A DNA stretch of 64,000 bases from Pyropia haitanensis (taxonomy: Eukaryota > Rhodophyta > Bangiophyceae > Bangiales > Bangiaceae). The notes below the pieces were generated by a model that was not told the origin of the DNA, searched no databases, and worked only from the letters and a program-made list of their open reading frames with translations. Of this stretch, positions 11,301 through 22,783 are shown in pieces. Each line of letters opens with the position of its first letter. The first letter of the stretch is position 1. The position numbers were made by a program, and so were the translations under genes. The stretch covers positions 1,240,001-1,304,000 of the forward strand of contig SDUX01000008.1 of NCBI GenBank assembly GCA_008729055.1, in the 5' to 3' direction.

Positions 11301-13535
11301 AACAGGTATGGGTGGTTGACGCACTTCTTCAACTGCATCGCCGGGTTGGCCAGCAGACCGTACCGCCGCCGCCCGTTGGGGTCGGTGAACACCATGTGTT
11401 GGCCCGTGACGACGCGGCGGTACATGAAGCGCTGCCACGCAGACATGTCACACAGGAGGACGTGTTCCAGCTTGGACGGGAGGAGCTCACCCATGCGGAG
11501 CACGTCGCTCTTGAGCCGCCGCAGCAGGAACGGCCGAAGGACCTGGTGCAGCCGCCGGATGATGAGCAGCGACTCCTCCTCGGTCAGCTGCGCACTCTCC
11601 TCGGTGGACGCGTTGGCCGTCATGGACGCAAACGGGGCGGCAAACCACGCCTCAAACGACTCGCACGAGGAAAACACCTTGGGCAACAGGAAGTTGAGCA
11701 GCGCCCACAGCTCCGACAGTGAGTTCTGCAACGGCGTCCCCGTCAGCAGCAGCCGGTTGCGGGACACGTACTGGGTGGCCAGGACGACGCTCAGCCGCGA
11801 GTCGGCGTTTTTGAGCCGATGCCCCTCGTCAATGATGATGTGCTGCCAGTTGAGCCGCCGCAGCAGCGCCTTGCCCCGCACCACGTACTCGTACGTGACG
11901 AGGCACACGTTAAACGCGCCGGGCGCAATCACCTCGTTGTACAGCCGCCGCCGCACACGCGCGTCGCCAGTGAAGACGACCACCCGCACAGACGGGCACC
12001 ACCGCGCAAACTCCATCTCCCAGTTGGCGAGCGTCGACAGCGGCACGATGACCAGGTAGGGGCCGGCGTTGCCCTTGACCTCCATCAGGTGGGCGACCAG
12101 CCCGATCGTTTGGATGGTCTTGCCCAGCCCCATCTCGTCGGCCAGAATCCCATTCAGCCGGTTGTTGTACAGGGACACCATCCACTGGATGCCTTGCATT
12201 TGGTAGCCCTTGAGGGTGCCACCAACCAAGATGGTCGGCTGGTCACACACCGACTCTTTGACCGCGTGCGCAATCTCATAGTAGGTTGGCGCCTTGAGCG
12301 CGGCGGGCGCGGAGCCCGCGGCGCCACCCTCCCCGTCGCCGCCGGCAGCGCCATCCGCTGCCGCGGCGGGAGCGCCCGTCGCTGGCGCTGCGGCGGTGGC
12401 GCCCTCGGGCCCGTCCCGCCGCTCGTCGTTCGCCCGCTCCGACGACACAATCGCGCCGAGCTCCTTGAGGTAGCTGTCCGTCTGGTTAAGCAGCTCCATC
12501 AGCCGGCTGTTCTTGGTCTGCCGCACCAGCTCTAGGTAGCCCTCCTCGTCGTCGTCGCGCAGCTTTTGGATGCGCGCCCGCTCCTCGTCGCGGCCCGCGC
12601 GGTCCAGGCTCTTGGCCCGGTCCTCGTGGAACTTGACCACCGCCTTGGTCGTCACCCGCACGGAGCGGCGGACAACGTCACGGTGGAACTGGCGGAAGCG
12701 CGTCGCGTGGTCGACGACGGCCGCCAACCAGGCGGCCTTGACCTTGCGCCGCTCCCGCTCCCAGCTGTCTGCCGCCTTGGCCGCCGCGCGGGTGCGGCGC
12801 TCGCACTCGCGCTGGAGGCCCCGAAGCGCGCGGGCGCGCGTCTTGGAGCCCCGCCGGCCGTCCTTTTCCGCGACGCGGCTCTCCTCCCGCAGCTCCGCGC
12901 GGAGCGAGCGCTGCAGCGACAGCAGCCGCAGCTGCCGCAGCCGCCCGCGGAGGAGCGCCGCCTCCCGCGCGAGGCGGGTCGCCTCGGCGGCGGCGGCGAC
13001 CAGGGCATCAACAGAGGTGGGGCGCGCCTGGGGAGCGGGCCCGCCCACGACGGAGGTGGCGCCGCTGCCAACAGAGTTGCACGGCGCCTCTGCCCGCCCG
13101 TCGGCGTCGGCCATGGGCGTGTCCGCAGCCGCCGCGGCCACCCCGGGAGCCTCTGACCTTGGCGGTGGGGGTGGTGGCGGCGGCGGCCGCGTCAACAGCT
13201 CGGTCACCTCGGCCACCTCCACCGCGACCTTGCGCGCGACGACCCGCCCCCGCTCGCGGAGGAGCGTCGCCACGTCCAGCGCCGCGGGCCGCGTGACGCC
13301 CATGTCGGGCCGCCGCACCGGCAGCCGCCGGTCGGGCAGCACAATGATGCCCGCGGAGACGCCGTCGCCGCTCGGGTCGGGCGGCAGGATGACCACCGGG
13401 TTGGGCGGGGGGGGGACCGCCACGGGCGGCGGCGCGACGGGCGGTGGCGGCAGCGGCGGCGGCGGCGGCGGCGGCGGTGGGCGCGCGGCCGCGACGGGCG
13501 CCGCGGCCGCTGCTGCCGCGGCAGAGGCGGCCGAC

Positions 13536-13582
<47 letters not shown>

Positions 13583-14245
13583 CGGCGGGGCGGCGGCAAA
13601 ACCCGGCACGAGGCCCTTGCGGATGGCGTCGACGAGCTGCTCGGGAAACGCCTTGCGCTCGGCGAGGAGCTTGTGGGCGAGGAACCGCAGCCGCAGCGCC
13701 TGCATCTGCTGGAAGGTCAGCTCCACCTCTGGGTGCGGCCGCGTGTGGGACTTTAGGAGCGCCAGGAGGGTGCCGTAGCGGGCGTCGGCGGCGGCCGCGT
13801 CGTCGCCAAGCGAGGCGCGCAGCTCGCGCATCGCCGCGCCAATGGCGTGGATCATGTCGGGCCGCAGCGGCAGCCGGTGCTTGACCGCCTCGAGCGACGC
13901 CACGTCCAGCCGCCCAATGGCCGACGCGCCGGCGGCGGCGGCGCCGGCGGCGGCGGCGCCGGCGGCGCCACCGCCGCCGCCGCTGCCGCCACCGCCGCCG
14001 CCGCCGCCACCACCACCACCGCCACCGCCACCACCACTACCGTCGCCGCCGCCGCTACCGCCGCCACCGCCAGTGGAGGGACCCCCGCTGGCAGGTGCGC
14101 CGCCGCCGCCGCCGCCAGCCGCCGCCGCCGGCCCCACCACCGCCGCCGTCGCTGCCGCCACCGGCGTTGGCGGGCGGGACACGCCTCCCGCCCCCCCCGA
14201 CGCCCCCTCCCGGCCCGGTGCCCAGCCGGCCGACCCCCCAGCCAT
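8354..14245 (-). CDS. SNF2: SWI/SNF chromatin-remodelling ATPase, SNF2/BRM subfamily
   Basis: Single uninterrupted frame of 1963 residues. Domain order, approximate residues: QLQ-like helix (173-208, LTFQQMQALRLRF), HSA domain (490-565), post-HSA (ELVRQTKNSRLMELLNQT), Snf2 N lobe (from 675) with Walker A DEMGLGKT (about 702) and DEGH (about 804), LLTGTPLQNS, helicase C lobe (from 1019) with TTRAGGLGVNLQ and QAQDRAHRIGQ (about 1110), then a SnAC-like segment (1229-1285). QLQ-HSA-Snf2-SnAC is the BRM/SNF2 arrangement; these ATPases move nucleosomes using ATP. All ATPase motifs are intact. The last 650 residues are Ala-rich and acidic with a Glu run near 1755; no bromodomain is visible. The start chosen is the ATG at 14245 (MAGGSAGWAPG); upstream is only homopolymer-rich DNA without an in-frame ATG. 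Alanine runs near residue 222 reflect a GGC repeat. Confidence 0.96.
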
Positions 14246-15006
14246 GGCCGCCGCGGCCAGCGGCGCCACACCGGACTCCCCCCCCCCGCACCACCACCCC
14301 CCTCCCCCCCACTGCCCCCTACCCAGGGGGCGGCGCACCCCCCCCCACCCCCGCCACCCCCCCCCCCCCCCGGCCGCACCGGCACCACGGCCGCCCCGGC
14401 ACTGCCACCCGCCTGCGCCACGCTCTCCCGCGCCGCCGCGCCAGGCCGCCCGCCCCCGCACCCGCCCTGGTCACCGCCCCCGCCCCGCGACCGTGCCCGC
14501 CACCGCCCCCCCCGCCCCCCACCGAGAGCGGCCGCTGCCAATGATTCGCAGCCGCAACGGCCGGGGCGCGTGCGGCACCCCAGTCGCCACGCGTGTGCAC
14601 CGTCGCGGCGAGGGGGGGGCGGCGCCGGGGCGAAAGCCCTGACGGTGGCCGCCGGCAGCGCGCGCGCGCCGCAGGCCGCACGGCTCTTTCCCCGTTGGTG
14701 GGGTGAGGCCGTCCTCGTGGGTGTTTTCCCAGCGCGCGCTTGCTGCTTGCCCGGGCGCCGTGACGTAAAAGTGGCACCCCTTCAGAGTTACGCTGGAAAT
14801 ACTTCGCAAAGTACTTCGCCTTTTTGTGGTCCACTTTGGGCCAGCGCGCTCGTACTCGGTATTGCGGGTGGTCAGTCGTGGCTTATGCTGGGAGTCGAAT
14901 TACGAGAAGGGACTCGCCATTGAATCGTGGAGTTCACGCTACTGCACAGATAGCAAGCCAACTGTCTGAGAAGAGACGAAGCACAGGATGTACGGGCACT
15001 CGTGCA
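14246..15006. other. Upstream region of SNF2 gene
   Basis: Poly-C/poly-G-rich just above the start (14280-14380), then less GC-rich from about 14760. This should hold the SNF2 promoter and 5' UTR, but I cannot point to a TATA element or initiator with confidence. Confidence 0.4.
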
Positions 15007-15396
15007 TCAAACAGAGAAGCTCATGGCGCCAAAGAGGACGTTCGGAAAGCAATTCCACGTCCAGCCGGTCTCGCTGAAAGTGGCTCTTTGTCTCTTTCGG
15101 TCCTCCCTCCGCTCTGTTCCTGGGGGCCCCCCCTCCAGCGCACACACGTCGCGGCAACGACAGCGTCGGCGAGGGCGTCCACGTCGCCCGGCGGTGGCTG
15201 TGCCACCGCCGCCGTCGCGCCAGGTGGCCGTCGCCATCGCCGTCACGAGCGGCTCCAGCGCACCCCGTCCCGTCCGCAGCCGCCGCGCCGCTGCCGCCAC
15301 GACCCGATACAGCAACGGAGCCCCGGGCGCCGCCCGGCGCGCCCACTCGCCGTCGGTAGTGGCGGCGCCAATCGCCATAGCGGTGGCCTCGGGCAT
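15007..15396 (-). CDS. Weak hypothetical reading frame
   Basis: An ATG at 15396 (MPEATAMAIGAATTDGEW) opens 129 codons. The same frame continues upstream without an ATG as a plausible stretch (GWVGLTRSPAGRG, then GPLYILP), so a 5' exon could be missing. The composition is more balanced than the surrounding GC-rich shadows, but no family is recognised and the C-terminal third is Arg-rich. It may be a chance frame. Confidence 0.2.
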   Translation of the reverse strand: MPEATAMAIGAATTDGEWARRAAPGAPLLYRVVAAAARRLRTGRGALEPLVTAMATATWRDGGGGTATAGRRGRPRRRCRCRDVCALEGGPPGTERREDRKRQRATFSETGWTWNCFPNVLFGAMSFSV

Positions 15397-16903
15397 CGGC
15401 AGGATGTAAAGAGGCCCCGCCGCCCCCCGGCCGGCTGGCGAGCGCGTCAACCCGACCCAGCCGCGACCCCACGCCCACCCGCCCGCCACCAACTCGCCGA
15501 ATTAGGTCATAGTCCCGCGTCACGGCGCACCAGCCCGAGGGTACTACTGCTCGTGGCTGCATACATGGACGTACCAAAAAAACAGCCAGAACAAAGTAAA
15601 ACAGGTCGGCCACGACCATAAGGAGGAAACGAGTATAAAAAAAAAAAACAGGACGGCCAGAGCAACCGAGGGCCTGTGAGTCCGTGGCTCAGCGCGTGCG
15701 GCAATGGCGGGTGACAGAAGGCGACGCGGCGGTGCCCACAAAACTCAGTCGCAATAGGTTGTGTTCATCACCGAGGAGGGATACGAAGCCTCCATCAGAG
15801 AAGATCTTGATTGTTGTTCGGATCATCACCGCTGGGTGGGACCGACGCGCCGCAAGGGGAGGGGGAGGGGGGAGGGGGACACGCTCTTGCGCAGCACAGC
15901 CAACGCAAGAACACACAAACAACCAAAACAGACAACGTACCGCGCCTCAACAGGTAGGGGCTTCGACCAGGAGGGAACGCGCGGCGCGTCAACGCAGCGC
16001 CATAGGGACCGCACATAGCGGCCGAGGCAGAGATCCAAAACGCCACCGCCGCCACCGCCACCGCCGGCGCGCCGTCGGTCACGCCGGCGCATCGGTTGCC
16101 ATGCCGTCGGCCAGTGCGTCACATCCGCGGGGGAGCGGGGTGGTTCACGTTGAACGGGAGGAGGGCGCGACGGCACGGGAACATCAACAAGGAGCGATGC
16201 CGAGGGGGGGGGGCGCCAGGTGGGAGGCCTCGCAGGCTGCAATGCATGCTGGCCGCTGCGCTCGTCGGCGGCCACAGAGGCACGTCGGAATCGGATGATC
16301 CGACGACGGCGGGGCAGTGGCGGGAGCGCGCCGGATCGTCACCGCCAGCAGTGATCCAAACGTGAGCCTAATCGTCCTTGTAACTCCCCCAAAGAAATTG
16401 GAATTGAACCGTGCGTACCTACCACCCCCAACACAAGTACAGTCGGCCGGCCGTCCCCTCGACCTGCCCCACGCCCGCCGCCGCCGCGCCCTTGCGCGGC
16501 ACCGCCGCGCGGCGGCGCAGTCGCCGCGGACAGGTTACCCGCCGCCCGTCGGTGCCGTCCGGGCCGGCGGCCGACCTCGTCAGCGGCAGCCCCAACGGCA
16601 GCGCGGCAACGGCGGCGCGGGCAAGCGGCAGGCAGCCGCGCGCGTGGCCGCCGCCGCGGCGCCGCGCGGTCGGCCGGGCGGCGTCGGCCGGGGGTGGCTG
16701 CCGTGGGGGCGGCGTCCGCCGCGCCCCCCTCCCCCCACGCCGCTCCCCCTTTCCCCCCCCACCGCCCTGCCCTTGCTCACCCTCCTGTACCGGCACCGGC
16801 CGCCCCCCCCCTTTAACGCCTGCGCCACACCCTCCGTCCCCCTTCCCCCCCCCCCCCCGCCCCCCCCCCCCCCCCCCCCCGCCGCAGGACCGCCGCCCCC
16901 CCC
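15397..16903. other. Intergenic region with A-tract and C-tracts
   Basis: No supported gene. A GAGTATAAAAAAAAAAAACA tract at 15631-15650 resembles a TATA element in the plus direction but has no clear gene behind it. Immediately before 16904 there are very long C runs (about 16847-16883), probably part of the 5' region of the next gene. Confidence 0.4.
15631..15650 (+). promoter_or_regulatory. Possible TATA-like A-tract
   Basis: TATAAAA followed by a long A run. An ATG-led frame follows nearby but lacks any convincing protein features, so this may just be an A-rich tract. Confidence 0.2.
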
Positions 16904-17018
16904 ATGACGCCCCTCCCCCACCTGGCCGCCGCCACCACCGCCGCGCCGCCGCCGCGGCTCCCCGCCGCCACGGCCTTGGCGGGCGCCCTTGACGATGCCG
17001 CCGCCGCCGCCGCCGCCG

Positions 17019-17049
<31 letters not shown>

Positions 17050-17485
17050 TGACGCCGACGGCGCCGCGTACCCCACCGAGGCGGACTACCTCCACCCGGT
17101 GGCGGGGGGGGGCGCCACCGACGACGCGGCCGCCGCGGCGGTGGCCGCCGCGGCCGCGGCGGCGGCAGCGGCGGCAGCAGACAGCGGCGGCGGCGGGCCG
17201 GCGTCCGTGCCCGCACCACCACCGTCTGGCACGAGTGCGACGGCCGCCGACGCGGCCGCCGCGGACGACGCGGCCGCCGCGGATGACGCGGCCGCCGCGG
17301 ATGCCGCGGCGGCGGTGGCGGCGGCCGACGCGGCCGCCGCGGCGGCCGTCGCGGCGGCCATGGTCGGCCTCGGCCCCGATGGGGAGGCGGCCGCGGCGGG
17401 CGACGCCGCCGCGGCGGCGGCCACCCTCGACGGCGCCGACGCCCGCCCCGCCGCCGCCACCGCCGCCGCCGCCACCGCCGCGGCC

Positions 17486-17520
<35 letters not shown>

Positions 17521-18962
17521 CGCGGCCGACGCCACGGACGGCGGCACCCCCCCCCCCAAGCGCCGCCGCCCGTCGGCCAGCCGCCGCAAAGGCGCCATCT
17601 GGGCGCACTTTGCGGTGCCCGACGGCGGCCGCCGGATGGTCTGCCACTACTGTGGGGTCAACCAGGCGCGCAACACGACGCGGATGCGGTCGCACCTGGC
17701 GGCGTGCGCGGAGTTTGGCGCCGCCAACGCGGCCGCGCAGGCGGGGATCGCGGCGGAGGAGCGGGCCGCTGCCGCCGCGCGGGCGGCGCTGGCCGCCGCC
17801 GCCGCCGCGGGGCTGCCGCTGGCGCCGCGCTCGGCGGTCGCCGCGGCGGCGGCGGCGGCCGCCGCCGCGACGGCCGCCGCCGACGGGCAGCCGCCGCCGC
17901 CGCCATCGTCGCCGCCGCCGCCGCCGCAGCTGGTCCCGCCGGCAGGGGCGAACCCCCCCGCGCCGCTCTCCCCCGGCCCGGCGGGAGTGCCGCCCCCCTC
18001 GTCGCCCCACCGCCCCCCTGCGCACCTGGGAGCTGTGGCGGATGCCGCCGCCGGCGCCCCCCCCGCCCTCGCCCCCCCCCCCCCCCCCCAACCCCCTGCC
18101 CACGCTACCTCGCCCTCCCCCTACAACTCCCCGTCACCGCCGTTGGCGGGTGCGCGACCGTCGCGGCGGCGCGGGCGGCCATCGCGGCGGCCATCACCAC
18201 CATTGACGCGGCGGTCGGGGCGGCACGGCGGGCGCTCGGCGGCCGCCTGCGGCTCGTCGTCCTCCCCGCGGCGGTGCTGTCGGGGCCCCCGCCGCCGCCG
18301 GCCGTTGCCGCCGCGGGCGCCGGGGACGACGCGGCCGCGGCGGCGGCCGACGCGGCGGCGGCGGCTGCGTGGGCGGCGCGGTCCGCTATCGTGCCGGGCG
18401 GGCCCGAGTACGCGGCGCTCGCGGCGGTGGCCGTGTCGCACGGCGTGTACCTGGCGGGCAGCGCGTACGAGGCCGCCCCGCCGCCCGGCGCCGGCGCCGG
18501 CGCCGGTGCCGGCGGCACGCCCGCCGCGGCGCCGTGCGGCGCCGGGCTCATCCACGCAACGTGGCTCTTCCCCCCCGCCGGCGGCGGCGCCGCCCTCCAC
18601 GCCGCCGTCGTCCACGCGACGGATGCGTGGTCGCCCGCAGCGGCGGCCGGGGGCGCCCCCCCCCCCGCCACCGCCCGCGGCGGCACGCTCTTCCCCGTCG
18701 CGGCCACGCCACTGGGCGGGCTCGCGGTGGTGGCCGCGACGGACCTGCTCCTCCCAGAGGCGGTCCGCGCCGCCGCCCTGCGGGGGGCCGAGGTCATTTG
18801 CCACCCGGCGGCCGAGGGGGGGGGGGGGGCACGGCGGCGGCGGGGGGGTGTGGGGGGGTGTGGGCGGCGATCAAGGTGGCGCGCGCGGTGGAGAATGGGG
18901 TGGTGGTCGTGTCGGCCAACGCGGCAGGCGTGACGCACCCCGCACCGGATGGGGGTGGTGAC

Positions 18963-18996
<34 letters not shown>

Positions 18997-19409
18997 GGCC
19001 TGCCGCGGGCGCCACGACTGGGTGGGCGCCCCCCCCCGGGTGGCTGACGGCCGTCAATGGGGGTAGCCGGGTCGTCGACCACCGGGGCGTGGTCCTTGCC
19101 GCCGCCGCGGCGGGCGCGTCGGCGGCGGCAGCGGCCGAGGTGGACCTCCCGGCCCTCCGCGCCGCGCGGGTTGGCGGCGGCGGCGGCGGCTGCCACGGCG
19201 GCGGTGGCGGTGGCGGCGGCGCCGGTGGATGGCTGCCCCGCCTCCGGCCGGGTGTGTACGCGGCCGAGTACCAGCGCGCGGCGGACGCGGGGTTGGGGGG
19301 GGGGGTCGCGGGGGGAGGGGGGGGGGGGGCGCCCGCCCGCGCCGTCGCGGCTGCCGTCGCGGCGGCCATTCGGGGACTTGAGGAGGGGGGGGTGTTCCAG
19401 CCGGAGTGA
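16904..19409 (+). CDS. BED zinc-finger protein fused to a nitrilase-fold domain lacking catalytic residues
   Basis: From the ATG at 16904: an Ala-rich, weakly acidic N-terminus, a basic patch (PPKRRRPSASRRKGA), then a BED finger at residues about 229-270 (IWAHFAVPDGG, CHYCG, MRSHLAAC; ligands C-x2-C...H-x4-C). BED fingers bind DNA and often derive from hAT transposases. A Pro-rich linker leads at 18072-18089 (18 C) into another frame, where a carbon-nitrogen hydrolase domain begins (LQLPVTAVGG; LRLVVLPAAVLSG; LGGLAVVAATDLLLPEAVR; GAEVICHPAAE). A second switch at 18816-18829 (14 G) leads to the domain's end (VARAVENGVVVVSANAAG; NGGSRVVDHRGVVLAA; AEVDLPALRAAR). Both switches fit one missing base. 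The nitrilase part has no ATG of its own, which favours one gene. The catalytic Glu and Cys are Ala here and the usual Lys is not seen, so hydrolase activity is unlikely. Confidence 0.75.
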
Positions 19410-22400
19410 CGCCCGGAGGAAGGAGAATGAACATAGTCAAGACACACCGCGCACGAACGGCTGCGGCTGTACCATCTCGTGTGTACGGCCTGAATCCTGT
19501 TTCCCACGGGCGGACGCTGGCAGCCACGGGAGAGGCGGCTATCGCCATCGGTGGCGCGAGAAGACACTTCAGGTACACTCTGAGGACGCACGACGAGGCT
19601 ACCGGTGCCAAGAAGTGCACACCTTCCCAGCTCCGAAAGCTGTACGCGCTGTCTTCTGACCCACCCCGTCGACAGCTGTTTGAGTACAGCCAGGTTCGTA
19701 GCGGCGCCCGCTGGGGGAGCCCTGTCCTGGTCATCGCCGCAGCCACGACCAACTACCTACCCCAGCAAGAACACGTCGGCCGTCGGTACTTGTACTTGGT
19801 CACGGCTTGTCAGCAGCCCTGAAATCCCGCACGCAGCTCCGTACTGGGGGATGATCCGTCCGGACCAACCCCCTTTCTTCCTCGTTCGCGGGAACAGCCT
19901 GTGCCCTCCTCTCCCGCCACGCCTGTCGCCGCCCCGCCTCGGCTGCCGCCGTCGGCACGCTCGTGTCTTTGCAGCCGCCCGGCTGTGGCGGGCGCTCCAC
20001 CCCACGCTCGCCGCGCCGTGCCGCACCTTCGCCACCCACGTGGGCGCACGGGGCGGCGGCGGCGGCGCCACCCATCCGCCCTCGGCTCCCGCGCCAGGCC
20101 GTGGGGCCGCCAGCGCCGCCCGCCGGGCGGTGGAACCTCGACAGGGCGCCAGCTGGCGGCGTCCTCCATGGATCACCCGACCTGTTTACTGTTGGGTGTG
20201 CGAGCCGGCCAGGGTGAGGGGGCCGAGGGGGGGGCGTGTCCAAACGCCCGTGTCCTTCGCACGTCGGCTCCTCAACCAGTCCCTCGGGACGCCGCGCCGC
20301 GTGCCGCGATTTTGGGCGTATGCTGTCCGCGCCCAGCAGACGATACCTACCTGGTCGTCGGCGTGGGCCCGAGGCTGATCCGCCGCGGGTGCCCCGGCGG
20401 GCCACCGCCGCCGTCGGCGCGCTGCCGCCAGCTGCTTCCGCCTCCGCCGCCGCCGCCGGCTGGCCACTCGCGATGCGCCGCGTGCCGTGCCGCGGGTGGC
20501 GGCGCCGGCCACCGTCGTGGCCGACGCCTGTCCACCGCGCGCGCCGGCGAGGACGACGCGCGCCCGCGACGCGCACGCCGCGGGCGGCTGCCAGCTGGGA
20601 GATCTGGGTGCGCCGCGCGGGGACGGCGGCGAGGCGCGGCCCGCACGCGGCGCTCCTCCCCAGGGCCCCCTCTGGAGCAAAAAAACTTGCGTGGGGGGGG
20701 GGTCTTGCAAACCCCGACGCTGCGGTCGCGCACGGGGTGGAGCGGGGCGCTCGTCGATTGGGGGTGTGTCACGGTTCCGAGGCCAGCCGGTGCCACGCCG
20801 ATCAGTGGTCGGGGGCGGCGACGACAGCGGCGCGCCGCCGCGCCGCCGCGGCGTCTGCCAGGCCGCGTAGGCGGGCGTTTAGTATGTTTTTTCCTTGCCT
20901 TTTAGCCCGCGCACGTTCCGTCTCGGGACCCAGTGAGCGAGCGCACACACTCGGGTGTGTGGCTGGCGCAACCGCGCGCGCTCGTGGTGGCCCTGGCACC
21001 CGCTTTGTTTGTCTGGTTTTGTGTTTGCTGGGTGCGAGGACACTTGCGCGTCACAGCCTACACGGGGTCCATCACGCCAAACGTGGAGGAGGGGATCATC
21101 TGGTCATCGCACAGGACGGTCTGGAAGGATGCGAGATGGACTCCAAGCACGGGACCGTTCGTCGTTGTTCACCGTGGGGGAGCCGAGTGGGGGGAGCGTG
21201 GCGTCCTTGTATGTTTGTTTTTTTTGTATCACGTGCCGGCTCAGCCACCTTGTGGCGGTGGTCAACGTCCACCCACCGAGGCGCGCTTGCGGTGCTGCTG
21301 CGCCGACGTACACATCTCCGCTCGCGCAGGCAGGCGGGCAGCCCCGGCGCCCTGCTGCGGGAGCAAGCACCCACGGACGCACGCAGTAGGCACCCGCACT
21401 GCCGCGCGGAGAGCCACAGACACGACCGGGGTCGGCTGACGGGCGGGTGACCCCGGCAGACGCCCCCTCCCCCTGCCTTACGTTTCAACGCCAGCTCGGC
21501 GGCACGGATGGGCAGACAGCTCCCCCGGTCGGCTTGCGACCCGTCAACAGCCACGGGGGTGCCGAAAAAAAAACGACCGCCCGTGGGGCGCCGCCGCCGC
21601 CTACTGGCCGCCGCCATCACCCGCGGGGCGCGCGTCCACCACCCGTCCCCCCCCCGCCCCCCCCCCCCCCCCCCCCCCCCCCTGCACGGCCCTCGTTTCA
21701 AAAGCAAAGCCCCGGACGTGGAGGTGGTGCGGGTGGTACTCGCCCGCCTCATCCAGAGCAGCCGCTCCGCCTGCAGGCCACCCGGCCAGTCGCACGGCCT
21801 CCCCCACACGCTGGGCGCCCCCGCGGCCGACGCGGGCCTGCCAGTGGGCCCACCCGCGGGAAACGCCGCGCCCTGCGTCCGCTGTTGAATCGCGAGAGGC
21901 CTCTGGGGAAGACCGCCCCCCCGCCCTCCCACCCCCCCCCCCCGCCGCCTGCGGGTCCCCCGGGGCGGTCACACTCACCGCGTTGCATTGCTGCCCGTCG
22001 GTTGTTTCCCGCCGCCCGTGGGCTATAAGGCCTCTGCCTGTTGTAGTGTGGGCCGACCCGCCACCCCGGCACGGCCGCGCGCAGCCCAACAGCAGCGGCG
22101 CCGGCACACTGGGTCGGCCCGCCCGCCGAGTCAGTGGCAGACACGCTCAAAGGCACGCTGCGTGTGGCCACCCCCGAAGGTAAACACAGACAAATATTCA
22201 CAGCGGGTGCCGGTGGGGTGCTCCCCCGTACATGCGCGCGCGCGCGCACCGGCGTTGGTTGGTGCCCCCCACCCGCTGGCGACGGCGTCTGTCGCGCCCG
22301 CGCGGGGCACTCGCCCGTGCCACGGCTGGTGTGGTGGTGCCGCCGCCTGGGCGTCGCCCTGTGGCACGCGCGGCGGGCGAGGTGTGCACCTCGCCGGCGT

Positions 22401-22548
22401 TGTGTACTGCGGCCACGCGGGTCGCCTCGACCACCGTTCACGCCTGCGCCGACGTCGCCGCCCGCACTCGCGCCGCCCGCCTCGCACGCCCGGCGGGTGC
22501 GGTCGTCCTTCCTCCCCTGCCGACTCGCCGCCGGGGTGGTGGACGGCG
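19410..22548. other. Intergenic region, nothing firmly supported
   Basis: Contains long C tracts (about 21650-21682) and mixed-composition DNA. A plus frame at about 21690-21888 ends plausibly (FKSKAPDVEVVRVVLARLIQ), and another follows the 3' end of the BED-nitrilase gene (19428-19822), but neither has a recognisable domain or clear exon borders, so I leave both uncalled. Confidence 0.4.
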
Positions 22549-22736
22549 ATGAACGGCGGGCCCCACCCGTGGCCCGCCACCGTGGGCAGCGGCGGCAGCC
22601 CCGACTCGGTGATGGCCACCGCCGCGGCGCTGCCGTCGGGCGTTCCCCCTCCGCTTTCCGCCGCCGCCATGGGCGGCGGCGGGTGGGAAGCCGACGCCCG
22701 TCCCTGGTGCCGCCCGCCGTCAGAGCTGCCGCCGCT

Positions 22737-22783
<47 letters not shown>

